From Magicicada septendecula (Eukaryota; Arthropoda; Insecta; Hemiptera; Cicadidae), in the NCBI GenBank assembly GCA_034769895.1, contig CM068373.1, forward strand, positions 196,024,134 to 196,088,133: 64,000 nt of DNA. Direction: 5' to 3'. Of the stretch, positions 7,787 through 19,486 are shown piece after piece. The notes under the pieces were generated by a model, which saw only the letters and a list, made by a program, of their open reading frames with translations, had not been told where the DNA came from and did not search any database. A program made the position numbers and the translations under genes. The first letter of the stretch is position 1; each line of letters begins with the position of its first letter.

Positions 7787-7893
7787 AGTCTTCTCTAGTT
7801 TTCCTGATTTTCATTTATGGTTACTCTCTCCTCTCTCCTTCCTTCCTGTTGACTATTTTCTGACTGGGAAAGGGAACTATGTTGCTCTCTATT

Positions 7894-9531
7894 TCATAAC
7901 TGTTCATAGTTGTTGTTCACCTCACTCTGTCTCTCTTCACTGCGAGAATACATATTTCGATCAGTCTCCCTTGGGTAACGACTATTGTAAATTCGGGAAT
8001 CATAATTTCGGCGTATAAAATTTGTTCGATAATTATTTGAAGTGTGGTTGCCCCTATAATTATTATTATTATTATCATAGCTCCGGTCATTCCGGTTATC
8101 GTTTCTGTAGTAATTTCTTCCACCTTCCCTATCTTGGTATCTTGGAACATTTCTCTGGTCGTTCCTTTCTACTATGTGATTTCCATCATGGTTCTGTTCT
8201 TCCGGATATCTATTAGGGTAGCTGTCTCTTCTCATATTCCCTTCTTTAGCGCGATTGTCACAATTCATTTTCCTCTCATAATCAGTGAGTAACAAGGTCA
8301 TCGCTTCTATAGTATTAGCTTGACTGGCAAATTGTGCTAAGCTTACCGTTTCAGGAAAATGATAACTCAAAGCTTCCACCACATATCTGTCATCCATGGG
8401 TGGATCTAAATATCTTGCCCTGCAAACATGCGATAAAAAATACGAGGTTGGTGTTTGTCCTATACTTGGTTTGTACCTACCATATAATATGGTCTCCCGC
8501 ACCCTTGTCTGTATGGATCGCGTCCAATATTTATTTTTATAGCTATCCACAAATTCCTGGTAGCTATTCAAGGTGTTTCTAACAGCATCCCACCAATAAT
8601 CATTCATTTCATGGAACCCTTGATCTAACATTAGCTTAATTCTCTCCCATCTATTTTCCTTGGTACTATTAAAATATTCCTTCATTCTACTTAAAAACTC
8701 CATAGGATTTTTTATATATCCTTTCATATGTGGCACCTCATGACTAATATTCTTGTCTTCTCGTATAACACATGTTTGATTACCATTTTGTTCTATTTCA
8801 TTGACCCTTACTACTAATTGTCCCATGGTATCCTCTATTTTGGTATTATTGCTGTCCAACTGTTGTCCCATGGATTGAATATTGCTCGTTACCTCCTGTT
8901 TGTGTTTTACCAATTCTCTCGTCATCTGTTCCATGATTTTTTGTTTATTTTCTCCTAATTTCTCTTCCACTTCAATAATTTTATTTATTACCTCTCCACG
9001 TAATTGAGTTAAATTTTCATCAGTTTTCTCAACTTTCTGGTTAGTTTCTGTAATTCTATTCCTTATTTCTGTTTTATACTCATCTAACTGTTGTTTCAAT
9101 TCCTCTTTATTTTTCTCACTCTTTTCCTTCAATTGTCCTTTTAATTCCTCCTTATCTTCCCTCATTTGTTTCTTGAGTTCTTCAATATTTTGTTTTAATA
9201 AGTTTTCATTATCTAATTTCATTTGTTTCTTTAATGTTTCACTGTTACTATCCATTTTCTTGTTCATTTTTTCAATATCCTCCTTCATTTCCTGTTTGTT
9301 CTTGTCCATTTTTCCATTAATTTCCTCCTTCATTTGTTTGACATTTTCGTTGGTTTTGTTATTCCCTTCCATTATAATTCTCATCATCTCCTGTAACTTA
9401 TCGTCCATTGACTGGGTTGGTTTCTTTGGTTGGTCCCCTCGGGCATCCCTTACTATTATTTCCATTTCAGTTTCTTCCTCTTCAACACTATTACTCCTTA
9501 ATTCATATCGTTGCTCTGGTTTGTTAGCCAT
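7894..9531 (-). CDS. gag: Gag-like protein, unit 2 (545 aa, subfamily A)
   Basis: Intact frame with the same domain order as unit 1. It is three codons shorter because the YNNN element of the Asn-rich tail is missing (DNNNNNYRG). Private change in the capsid region: EALSYHFPE instead of EALSHHFPE. RSYD and HDGNH in the tail also differ from unit 1. Confidence 0.85.
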   Translation of the reverse strand: MANKPEQRYELRSNSVEEEETEMEIIVRDARGDQPKKPTQSMDDKLQEMMRIIMEGNNKTNENVKQMKEEINGKMDKNKQEMKEDIEKMNKKMDSNSETLKKQMKLDNENLLKQNIEELKKQMREDKEELKGQLKEKSEKNKEELKQQLDEYKTEIRNRITETNQKVEKTDENLTQLRGEVINKIIEVEEKLGENKQKIMEQMTRELVKHKQEVTSNIQSMGQQLDSNNTKIEDTMGQLVVRVNEIEQNGNQTCVIREDKNISHEVPHMKGYIKNPMEFLSRMKEYFNSTKENRWERIKLMLDQGFHEMNDYWWDAVRNTLNSYQEFVDSYKNKYWTRSIQTRVRETILYGRYKPSIGQTPTSYFLSHVCRARYLDPPMDDRYVVEALSYHFPETVSLAQFASQANTIEAMTLLLTDYERKMNCDNRAKEGNMRRDSYPNRYPEEQNHDGNHIVERNDQRNVPRYQDREGGRNYYRNDNRNDRSYDNNNNNYRGNHTSNNYRTNFIRRNYDSRIYNSRYPRETDRNMYSRSEERQSEVNNNYEQL

Positions 9532-9723
9532 TTTACAATCTTTAACTTAATTTAAATTACAAGGAAAAAAATTTTTATGCTAATTAAATTTAACAAAATT
9601 GTGTTATTTGGTTCTGGTTTAAAGAAAATCTTTGCTTTCACGTATGGGCGCCATTTTATGTACTGTAAATAATTTCTGATATAATAATATTTAGTATTTG
9701 CACCACGTTGGATGCGTCATTTA

Positions 9724-11208
9724 TGTGTTGTAATTATTTATATGTATGGTAATTAAGAAATGCACCTACTGTTATTATGTTTTTGTTTTTATTTACCAGT
9801 ACATGTAAAGAAACTCTTTCTTTCAGGGTTAATGATTATTAAGTTATTTGATCGTATTTACGATTGTATCTATTATTTTCTTTTCTTTAAACCAAACCAG
9901 ATTCAGTTAATATGTAGTATTTTGATAATTAACCATGTAAGAAATAAATAACATACTAATGTAACTTAACCGACTCTGAATTCTTCCAGCTGCCACGGGT
10001 TCACTTCTGGCTGTTGTTTACCTTTTTTCGAAAGCAATATTGGGCTCGGCAATCTGTTCCTTTACACAAATTTCTTATTGCTCTCACCGCTGAATGACGC
10101 TCTCCAGGACTACTGCAACACAGATGTCACCTCGGAACACTTAACTATCCTTTATGGCCACTTAAACTCTTCTTCAGTCCAAGGTTTTCCTCTTCTGTCG
10201 TCGTTCTATCAAGGATATTGTTATATTTCTCGTATTATTATTTATTTATTAAATATTATAATCAAAACTCTGGTATCACAATTTAAATTCCTTTACTGAA
10301 TTTTCTTTTCCTTGTTACATTAACTTGATGATGTACAAATGTTATTTAATATAATTTAAGACTCTTCATGTAGTCACTATTAGATATATAATTAGACTCA
10401 TAACGTTACTCTTAATGAATTTAATTTTATACTAATAACGTTACTCTTAAAGCATTTAATTTTAGACTAATAAACATTTTCTAACTCACTATAAAATACA
10501 ACTTTTTAACAATTTACAAAATTGCCCCTATGATAATTCCCTAATTTCTTTACATCTGTTTATCATATACCTATTAAAACATATATCATTTTTCTATTTC
10601 TTATTAAACATCTTTATTTTACCTGTAATATTCGTAATTCTATTGGTTATTTATTAAATTATAATTTTATTACTCTTTACTCATCTTATAATATTCATTC
10701 CAATTTTATATATTATTTTCTGAACATATATCTAAATATGGTTTTATATCATATAGGAATCGACCTCTATGTTGACTGAGTAAGTCGATATTCCCAATGT
10801 TTTTTTGTTTACATTCAATACAAAATCAGCATCCTTTCTCTTTTAAAATTTATTATCTCCCTATTATGTACTGTGTGCATTTTAACAGCAGTACATAATA
10901 CCTTCCCTTATTTCATAATTTCAGATACAATTTTAGATGAAATTTTGAAATAACCAACATAGTCTAATCTTAACATTTAAACATCTGATTAATTAGGTAT
11001 TTGTACCTCACAAAATTCATTTAACAAATTAGTTTTTTCTTTATTAATATTACAAATATGATTCCTTATTATCATGAATCATGATATATTAAATACTTAT
11101 TGACGACTTAAAACAACGTTAATTAAACCAACTGGTTTTACATCAAAATAATAAATAACAATTGTGCCTAATTTTATGGCTAAAAAACTCACAAACATGA
11201 CTAAAACA
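9724..11208 (-). repeat. Putative LTR 3 (subfamily A)
   Basis: 1485 bp with the same ends as LTR 2. It shares private variants with LTRs 5 and 6 (AAATCAGCATCC near 10825, AAATTCATTTAAC near 11015, a TT deletion in the T-run near 11040), so these three are close relatives. No coding region supported. Confidence 0.55.
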
Positions 11209-12149
11209 TTCTCTTTCTTTCGGAACTCACCTTCCAAATCCTGGTTGTACATTTCCTGTATTCTTTATTTCAGAATTCCTACTCCTTTATTTATATATGA
11301 AATTATCTCTTGTATTACTATTATATCTTCTTTCCTTCATAAAATCAATTATTTCCCAAGTTTAAATCTTACTTCTATAATCATTCTTGTGACATTCTTT
11401 ATTAATTATACATTTTGGATCTGGTTTTATTTATTTATCTCTATTTATTTGTGAGTTTTCCCTCTAATATTTACTTTTCCTAAACCTCCCTAACATTGTA
11501 CCTGGAATCGAATCGGTGGTGCTCTATCGGCTTACCAATACCGTCGTCCATTACATACTTTCTGAGATCAGAGGAACATCATCTCTGCCCAGTTAAATGA
11601 TTGCTGGAATATTCTACAGTCAATCTTCATTAATAAACCTCGTAAGGTAGTCATCATGTGACCTTCAATAAAATAATTAATAATAATAATACTCTAGGGA
11701 TTATTCACTGTACTTTAACTCAGATCATATTATTTCTTCATATTAATTCTTCCTTCTATTATACACTTCTCATCTCCAATACTTGGCTATTTTATTGACA
11801 TTTATTAATTGGCTTTCTTACAGATAATTCTTAAATATTTGTTTTTTTCTTTTCTTGTGATCCTTTTGACGGTTCCATTTTGGCTTCTTCATTCTCTTAT
11901 CTTCCTTGGCTCATATTCCTTTATTACCAATACAGCTGGTTATGAGATCTTGGTTAGTATTATACATTACATCATGTAATTATATTCTTCTGACACAATC
12001 ATTATTATTCTTTTTACATTATAAATTACGTTTCTCACTATTATATTACATCAGATACACTCATTTTGTTTTTTGGTTTTGATGATTTTTATTAGGTTTA
12101 ATCAGTGTTATTTTTATTTTTCTTGCTAAATTATTTTTCTCGTTTATCT

Positions 12150-12653
12150 TCAATAAGTTGTTCTTATTATATTTTGAATTTTGATATTTTTTCTCTTCCA
12201 AATTATGTTGTTCAAATATCTTGTGTAAGCTGTCCTACTTTGTTTTGAATTTTGATATACTACAAATGTTAATGGTATCACCCTTCCATTGAATTGTACA
12301 TTCATCATTATTTGTTTGCGAGCAGTTCGATTGGCTCGTCCTGTTACACCCACTATAGTAACTTTGCTAACAGGTAATTCATAAATTCTATTAGCCTTTC
12401 CTTCAGATGACATGATTCCCTTTTCCATTTCTTTTAATTCATGGTATTTAGTCATACTCATCAATGATATTTCGGCACCAGTATCAATAATCAAATTTTG
12501 ATTGGTTTTCCCATATTGACCGGTAATAGACACTACGTCACTTTCAATTATATTTTTACTGGTTCTCTCGTTGTCCATAAAATCCTGACCTAAACTGGTT
12601 ATCCAAGACAGTGATCGGCTATTTGACTGTGGTTGACCACTGCACTCACTCAC
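12150..12653 (-). CDS. Retropepsin-like fragment, unit 3
   Basis: Open over 167 codons with the DTGAEIS site. Variants I31T (DNERTSKN), I98V (VSKVTIV) and R138Q (NSKQSR); the last two are shared with units 5 and 6, so these copies are related. Same missing C-terminus and lack of an early ATG. Confidence 0.72.
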   Translation of the reverse strand: MSECSGQPQSNSRSLSWITSLGQDFMDNERTSKNIIESDVVSITGQYGKTNQNLIIDTGAEISLMSMTKYHELKEMEKGIMSSEGKANRIYELPVSKVTIVGVTGRANRTARKQIMMNVQFNGRVIPLTFVVYQNSKQSRTAYTRYLNNIIWKRKNIKIQNIIRTTY

Positions 12654-12760
12654 AGACTTCTCTAGTTTTCCTGAATTTCATTTATGGTTACTCTCTCCTC
12701 TCTCCTTCCTTCCTGTTGACTATTTTCTGACTGGGAAAGGGAACTATGTTGCTCTCTATT

Positions 12761-14410
12761 TCATAACTGTTCATAGTTGTTGTTCACCTCACTCTGTCTC
12801 TCCTCACTGCGAGAATACATATTTCGATCAGTCTCCCTCAGGTAACGACTATTGTAAATTCGGGAATCATAATTTCGGCGTATAAAATTTGTTCGATAAT
12901 TATTTGAAGTGTGGTTGCCCCTATAATTATTATTGTAATTATTATTATTATTATCATATCTCCGGTCATTCCGGTTATCGTTTCTGTAGTAATTTCTTCC
13001 ACCTTCCCTATCTTGGTATCTTGGAACATTTCTCTGGTCGTTCCTTTCTACTATGTAATTTCCATCACGGTTCTGTTCTTCCGGATATCTATTAGGGTAG
13101 CTGTCTCTTCTCATATTCCCTTCTTTAGCGCGATTGTCACAATTCATTTTCCTCTCATAATCAGTGAGTAACAAGGTCATCGCTTCTATAGTATTAGCTT
13201 GACTGGCAAATTGTGCTAAGCTTACCGTTTCAGGAAAATGATGACTCAAAGCTTCCACCACATATCTGTCATCCATGGGTGGATCTAAATATCTTGCCCT
13301 GCAAACATGCGATAAAAAATACGAGGTTGGTGTTTGTCCTATACTTGGTTTGTACCTACCATATAATATGGTCTCCCGCACCCTTGTCTGTATGGATCGC
13401 GTCCAATATTTATTTTTATAGCTATCCACAAATTCCTGGTAGCTATTCAAGGTGTTTCTAACAGCATCCCACCAATAATCATTCATTTCATGGAACCCTT
13501 GATCTAACATTAGGTTAATTCTCTCCCATCTATTTTCCTTGGTACTATTAAAATATTCCTTCATTCTACTTAAAAACTCCATAGGATTTTTTATATATCC
13601 TTTCATATGTGGCACCTCATTACTAATATTCTTGTCTTCTCGTATAACACATGTTTGATTACCATTTTGTTCTATTTCATTGACCCTTACTACTAATTGT
13701 CCCATGGTATCCTCTATTTTGGTATTATTGCTGTCCAACTGTTGTCCCATGGATTGAATATTGCTCGTTACCTCCTGTTTGTGTTTTACCAATTCTCTCG
13801 TCATCTGTTCCATGATTTTTTGTTTATTTTCTCCTAATTTCTCTTCCACTTCAATAATTTTATTTATTACCTCTCCACGTAATTGAGTTAAATTTTCATC
13901 AGTTTTCTCAACTTTCTGGTTAGTTTCTGTAATTCTATTCCTTATTTCTGTTTTATACTCATCTAACTGTTGTTTCAATTCCTCTTTATTTTTCTCACTC
14001 TTTTCCTTCAATTGTCCTTTTAATTCCTCCTTATCTTCCCTCATTTGTTTCTTGAGTTCTTCAATATTTTGTTTTAATAAGTTTTCATTATCTAATTTCA
14101 TTTGTTTCTTTAATGTTTCACTGTTACTATCAATTTTCTTGTTCATTTTTTCAATATCCTCCTTCATTTCCTGTTTGTTCTTGTCCATTTTTCCATTAAT
14201 TTCCTCCTTCATTTGTTTGACATTTTCGTTGGTTTTGTTATTCCCTTCCATTATAATTCTCATCATCTCCTGTAACTTATCGTCCATTGACTGGGTTGGT
14301 TTCTTTGGTTGGTCCCCTCGGGCATCCCTTACTATTATTTTCATTTCAGTTTCTTCCTCTTCAACACTATTACTCCTTAATTCATATCGTTGCTCTGGTT
14401 TGTTAGCCAT
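12761..14410 (-). CDS. gag: Gag-like protein, unit 3 (549 aa, subfamily A)
   Basis: Intact frame. Private changes E24K (TEMKIIV), M93I, K299N (ERINLML), H264N (NISNEV) and YIVER in the tail. RYLRETD near the C-terminus is shared with units 5 and 6. Its leader carries mutated versions of both primer-site motifs, so this copy may be a poor template even though its protein is intact. Confidence 0.85.
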   Translation of the reverse strand: MANKPEQRYELRSNSVEEEETEMKIIVRDARGDQPKKPTQSMDDKLQEMMRIIMEGNNKTNENVKQMKEEINGKMDKNKQEMKEDIEKMNKKIDSNSETLKKQMKLDNENLLKQNIEELKKQMREDKEELKGQLKEKSEKNKEELKQQLDEYKTEIRNRITETNQKVEKTDENLTQLRGEVINKIIEVEEKLGENKQKIMEQMTRELVKHKQEVTSNIQSMGQQLDSNNTKIEDTMGQLVVRVNEIEQNGNQTCVIREDKNISNEVPHMKGYIKNPMEFLSRMKEYFNSTKENRWERINLMLDQGFHEMNDYWWDAVRNTLNSYQEFVDSYKNKYWTRSIQTRVRETILYGRYKPSIGQTPTSYFLSHVCRARYLDPPMDDRYVVEALSHHFPETVSLAQFASQANTIEAMTLLLTDYERKMNCDNRAKEGNMRRDSYPNRYPEEQNRDGNYIVERNDQRNVPRYQDREGGRNYYRNDNRNDRRYDNNNNNYNNNYRGNHTSNNYRTNFIRRNYDSRIYNSRYLRETDRNMYSRSEERQSEVNNNYEQL

Positions 14411-14602
14411 TTTACAATCTTTAACTTAATTTAAATTACAAGGAAAAAAATTTTTATGCTAATTAAATTTAACAAAATTGTGTTATTTGGTTCTGGTTTA
14501 AAGAAAATCTTTGCTTTCACGTATGGGTGCCATTTTATGTACTGTAAATAATTTCTGATATAATAATATTTAGTATTTGCACCACGTTGGATGTGTCATT
14601 TA

Positions 14603-16088
14603 TGTGTTGTAATTATTTATATGTATGGTAATTAAGAAATGCACCTACTGTTATTATGTTTTTGTTTTTATTTACCAGTACATGTAAAGAAACTCTTTCT
14701 TTCATGGTTAATGATTATTAAGTTATTTGATCGTATTTACGATTGTATCTATTATTTTCTTTTCTTTAAACCAAACCAGATTCAGTTAATATGTAGTATT
14801 TTGATAATTAACCATGTAAGAAATAAATAACATACTAATGTAACTTAACCGACTCTGAATTCTTCCAGCTGCCACGGGTTCACTTCTGGCTGTTGTTTAC
14901 CTTTTTTCGAAAGCAATATTGGGCTCGGCAATCTGTTCCTTTACACAAATTTCTTATTGCTCTCACCGCTGAATGACGCTCTCCAGGACTACTGCAACAC
15001 AGATGTCACCTCGGAACACTTAACTATCCTTTATGGCCACTTAAACTCTTCTTCAGTCCAAGGTTTTCCTCTTCTGTCGTCGTTCTATCAAGGATATTAT
15101 TATATTTCTCGTATTATTATTTATTTATTAAATATTATAATCAAAACTCTGGTATCACAATTTAAATTCCTTTACTGAATTTTCTTTTCCTTGTTACATT
15201 AACTTGATGATGTACAAATGTTATTTAATATAATTTAAGACTCTTCATGTAGTCACTATTAGATATATAATTAGACTCATAACGTTACTCTTAATGAATT
15301 TAATTTTATACTAATAACGTTACTCTTAAAGCATTTAATTTTAGACTAATAAACATTTTCTAACTCACTATAAAATACAACTTTTTAACAATTTACAAAA
15401 TTGCCCCTATGATAATTCCCTAATTTCTTTACATCTGTTTATCATATACCTATTAAAACATATATCATTTTTCTATTTCTTATTAAACATCTTTATTTTA
15501 CCTGTAATATTCGTAATTCTATTGGTTATTTATTAAATTATAATTTTATTACTCTTTACTCATCTTATAATATTCATTCCAATTTTATATATTATTTTCT
15601 GAACATATAACTAAATATGGTTTTATATCATATAGGAATCGACCTCTATGTTGACTGAGTAAGTCGATATTCCCAATGTTTTTTTGTTTACATTCAATAC
15701 AAAATCTGCATCCTTTCTCTTTTAAAATTTATTATCTCCCTATTATGTACTGTGTGCATTTTAACAGCAGTACATAATACCTTCCCTTATTTCATAATTT
15801 CAGATACAATTTTAGATGAAATTTTGAAATAACCAACATAGCCTAATCTTAACATTTAAACATCTGATTAATTAGGTATTTGTACCTCACAAAATTCTTT
15901 TAACAAATTAGTTTTTTCTTTTATTAATATTACAAATATGATTCCTTATTATCATGAATCATGATATATTAAATACTTATTGACGACTTAAAACAACGTT
16001 AATTAAACCAACTGGTTTTACATCAAAATAATAAATAACAATTGTGCCTAATTTTATGGCTAAAAAACTCACAAACATGACTAAAACA
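14603..16088 (-). repeat. Putative LTR 4 (subfamily A)
   Basis: 1486 bp. It has the TTCTAACTCAC variant (near 15358) also seen in LTR 3, but the AAATCTGCATCC and TTCTTTTAAC variants of LTRs 1 and 2, so it is a mosaic of other copies. No coding region supported. Confidence 0.55.
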
Positions 16089-17029
16089 TTCTCTTTCTTT
16101 CGGAACTCACCTTCCAAATCCTGGTTGTACATTTCCTGTATTCTTTATTTCAGAATTCCTACTCCTTTATTTATATATGAAATTATCTGTTGTATTACTA
16201 TTATATCTTCTTTCCTTCATAAAATCAATTATTTCCCAAGTTTAAATCTTACTTCTATAATCATTCTTGTGACATTCTTTATTAATTATACATTTTGGAT
16301 CTGGTTTTATTTATTTATCTCTATTTATTTGTGAGTTTTACCTCTAATATTTAATTTTCCTAAACCTCCCTAACATTGTACCTGGAATCGAATCGGTGGT
16401 GCTCTATCGGCTTACCAATACCGTCGTCCATTACATACTTTCTGAGATCAGAGGAACATCATCTCTGCCCAGTTAAATGATTGCTGGAATATTCTACAGT
16501 CAATCTTCATTAATAAACCTTGTAAGGTAGTCATCATGTGACCTTCAATAAAATAATTAATAATAATAATACTCTAGGGATTATTCACTGTACTTTAACT
16601 CAGATCATATTATTTCTTCATATTAATTCTTCCTTCTATTATGCACTTCTTATCTCCAATACTTGGCTATTTTATTGACATTTATTAATTGGCTTTCTTA
16701 CAGATAAATCTTAAATATTTGTTTTTTTCTTTTCTTGTGATCCTTTTGACGGTTCCATTTTGGCTTCTTCATTCTCTTATCTTCCTTGGCTAATATTCCT
16801 TTATTACCAATACAGCTGGTTATGAGATCTTGGTTAGTATTATACATTACATCATGTAATTATATTCTTCTGACACAATCATTATTATTCTTTTTACATT
16901 ATAAATTACGTTTCTCACTATTATATTACATCAGATACACTCATTTTGTTTTTTGGTTTTGATGATTTTTATTAGGTTTAATCAGTGTTATTTTTCTTTT
17001 TCTTGCTAAATTATTTTTCTCGTTTATCT

Positions 17030-17537
17030 TCAATAAGTTGTTCTTATTATATTTTGAATTTTGATATTTTTTCTCTTCCAAATTATGTTGTTCAAATATC
17101 TTGTGTAAGCTGTCCTACTTCGTTTTGAATTTTGATATACTACAAATGTTAATGGTATCACCCTTCCATTGAATTGTACATTCATCATTATTTGTTTGCG
17201 AGCAGTTCGATTGGCTCGTCCTGTTACACCCACTATAGTAATTTTGCTAACAGGTAATTCATAAATTCTATTAGCCTTTCCTTCGGATGACATGATTCCC
17301 TTTTCCATTTCTTTTAATTCATGGTATTTAGTCATACTCATCAATGATATTTCGGCACCAGTATCATAATCAAATTTTGATTGGTTTTCCCATATTGACC
17401 GGTAATAGACACTACGTCACTTTCAATTATATTTTTACTGATTCTCTCGTTGTCCATAAAATCCTGACCTAAACTGGTTATCCAAGACGGTGATCGGCTA
17501 GGCTATTTGACTGTGGTTGACCACTGCACTCACTCAC
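17030..17537 (-). pseudogene. Retropepsin-like fragment, unit 4 (frameshifted)
   Basis: One T is missing just before the catalytic Asp codon (plus strand GTATCATAATC near 17363 instead of GTATCAATAATC), so only the downstream 104 codons (17030-17344) remain open. A five-base duplication (CGGCTAGGCTATT near 17496) adds a second disruption further upstream. The gag of the same unit is intact. Confidence 0.75.
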
Positions 17538-17644
17538 AGTCTTCTCTAGTTTTCCTGATTTTCATTTATGGTTACTCTCTCCTCTCTCCTTCCTTCCTGT
17601 TGACTATTTTCTGACTGGGAAAGGGAACTATGTTGCTCTCTATT

Positions 17645-19294
17645 TCATAACTGTTCATAGTTGTTGTTCACCTCACTCTGTCTCTCCTCACTGCGAGAAT
17701 ACATATTTCGATCAGTCTCCCTCGGGTAACGACTATTGTAAATTCGGGAATCATAATTTCGGCGTATAAAATTTGTTCGATAATTATTTGAAGTGTGGTT
17801 GCCCCTATAATTATTATTGTAATTATTATTATTATTATCATAGCTCCGGTCATTCCGGTTATCGTTTCTGTAGTAATTTCTTCCACCTTCCCTATCTTGG
17901 TATCTTGGAACATTTCTCTGGTCGTTCCTTTCTACTATGTGATTTCCATCACGGTTCTGTTCTTCCGGATATCTATTAGGGTAGCTGTCTCTTCTCATAT
18001 TCCCTTCTTTAGCGCGATTGTCACAATTCATTTTCCTCTCATAATCAGTGAGTAACAAGGTCATCGCTTCTATAGTATTAGCTTGACTGGCAAATTGTGC
18101 TAAGCTTACTGTTTCAGGAAAATGATGACTCAAAGCTTCCACCACATATCTGTCATCCATGGGTGGATCTAAATATCTTGCCCTGCAAACATGCGATAAA
18201 AAATACGAGGTTGGTGTTTGTCCTATACTTGGTTTGTACCTACCATATAATATGGTCTCCCGCACCCTTGTCTGTATGGATCGCGTCCAATATTTATTTT
18301 TATAGCTATCCACAAATTCCTGGTAGCTATTCAAGGTGTTTCTAACAGCATCCCACCAATAATCATTCATTTCATGGAACCCTTGATCTAACATTAGCTT
18401 AATTCTCTCCCATCTATTTTCCTTGGTACTATTAAAATATTCCTTCATTCTACTTAAAAACTCCAGAGGATTTTTTATATATCCTTTCATATGTGGCACC
18501 TCATGACTAATATTCTTGTCTTCTCGTATAACACATGTTTGATTACCATTTTGTTCTATTTCATTGACCCTTACTACTAATTGTCCCATGGTATCCTCTA
18601 TTTTGGTATTATTGCTGTCCAACTGTTGTCCCATGGATTGAATATTGCTCGTTACCTCCTGTTTGTGTTTTACCAATTCTCTCGCCATCTGTTCCATGAT
18701 TTCTTGTTTATTTTCTCCTAATTTCTCTTCCACTTCAATAATTTTATTTATTACCTCTCCACGTAATTGAGTTAAATTTTCATCAGTTTTCTCAACTTTC
18801 TGGTTAGTTTCTGTAATTCTATTCCTTATTTCTGTTTTATACTCATCTAACTGTTGTTTCAATTCCTCTTTATTTTTCTCACTCTTTTCCTTCAATTGTC
18901 CTTTTAATTCCTCCTTATCTTCCCTCATTTGTTTCTTGAGTTCTTCAATATTTTGTTTTAATAAGTTTTCATTATCTAATTTCATTTGTTTCTTTAATGT
19001 TTCACTGTTACTATCCATTTTCTTGTTCATTTTTTCAATATCCTCCTTCATTTCCTGTTTGTTCTTGTCCATTTTTCCATTAATTTCCTCCTTCATTTGT
19101 TTGACATTTTCGTTGGTTTTGTTATTCCCTTCCATTATAATTCTCATCATCTCCTGTAACTTATCGTCCATTGACTGGGTTGGTTTCTTTGGTTGGTCCC
19201 CTCGGGCATCCCTTACTATTATTTCCATTTCAGTTTCTTCCTCTTCAACACTATTACTCCTTAATTCATATCGTTGCTCTGGTTTGTTAGCCAT
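17645..19294 (-). CDS. gag: Gag-like protein, unit 4 (549 aa, subfamily A)
   Basis: Intact frame. It shares MEQMARELVK (T204A relative to the others) and NPLEFLS with units 5 and 6, although its tail differs from theirs (RYPRETD, RSYD). This fits exchange of segments between neighbouring copies. Confidence 0.85.
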   Translation of the reverse strand: MANKPEQRYELRSNSVEEEETEMEIIVRDARGDQPKKPTQSMDDKLQEMMRIIMEGNNKTNENVKQMKEEINGKMDKNKQEMKEDIEKMNKKMDSNSETLKKQMKLDNENLLKQNIEELKKQMREDKEELKGQLKEKSEKNKEELKQQLDEYKTEIRNRITETNQKVEKTDENLTQLRGEVINKIIEVEEKLGENKQEIMEQMARELVKHKQEVTSNIQSMGQQLDSNNTKIEDTMGQLVVRVNEIEQNGNQTCVIREDKNISHEVPHMKGYIKNPLEFLSRMKEYFNSTKENRWERIKLMLDQGFHEMNDYWWDAVRNTLNSYQEFVDSYKNKYWTRSIQTRVRETILYGRYKPSIGQTPTSYFLSHVCRARYLDPPMDDRYVVEALSHHFPETVSLAQFASQANTIEAMTLLLTDYERKMNCDNRAKEGNMRRDSYPNRYPEEQNRDGNHIVERNDQRNVPRYQDREGGRNYYRNDNRNDRSYDNNNNNYNNNYRGNHTSNNYRTNFIRRNYDSRIYNSRYPRETDRNMYSRSEERQSEVNNNYEQL

Positions 19295-19486
19295 TTTACA
19301 ATCTTTAACTTAATTTAAATTACAAGGAAAAAAATTTTTATGCTAATTAAATTTAACAAAATTGTGTTATTTGGTTCTGGTTTAAAGAAAATCTTTGCTT
19401 TCACGTATGGGCGCCATTTTATGTACTGTAAATAATTTCTGATATAATAATATTTAGTATTTGCACCACGTTGGATGCGTCATTTA

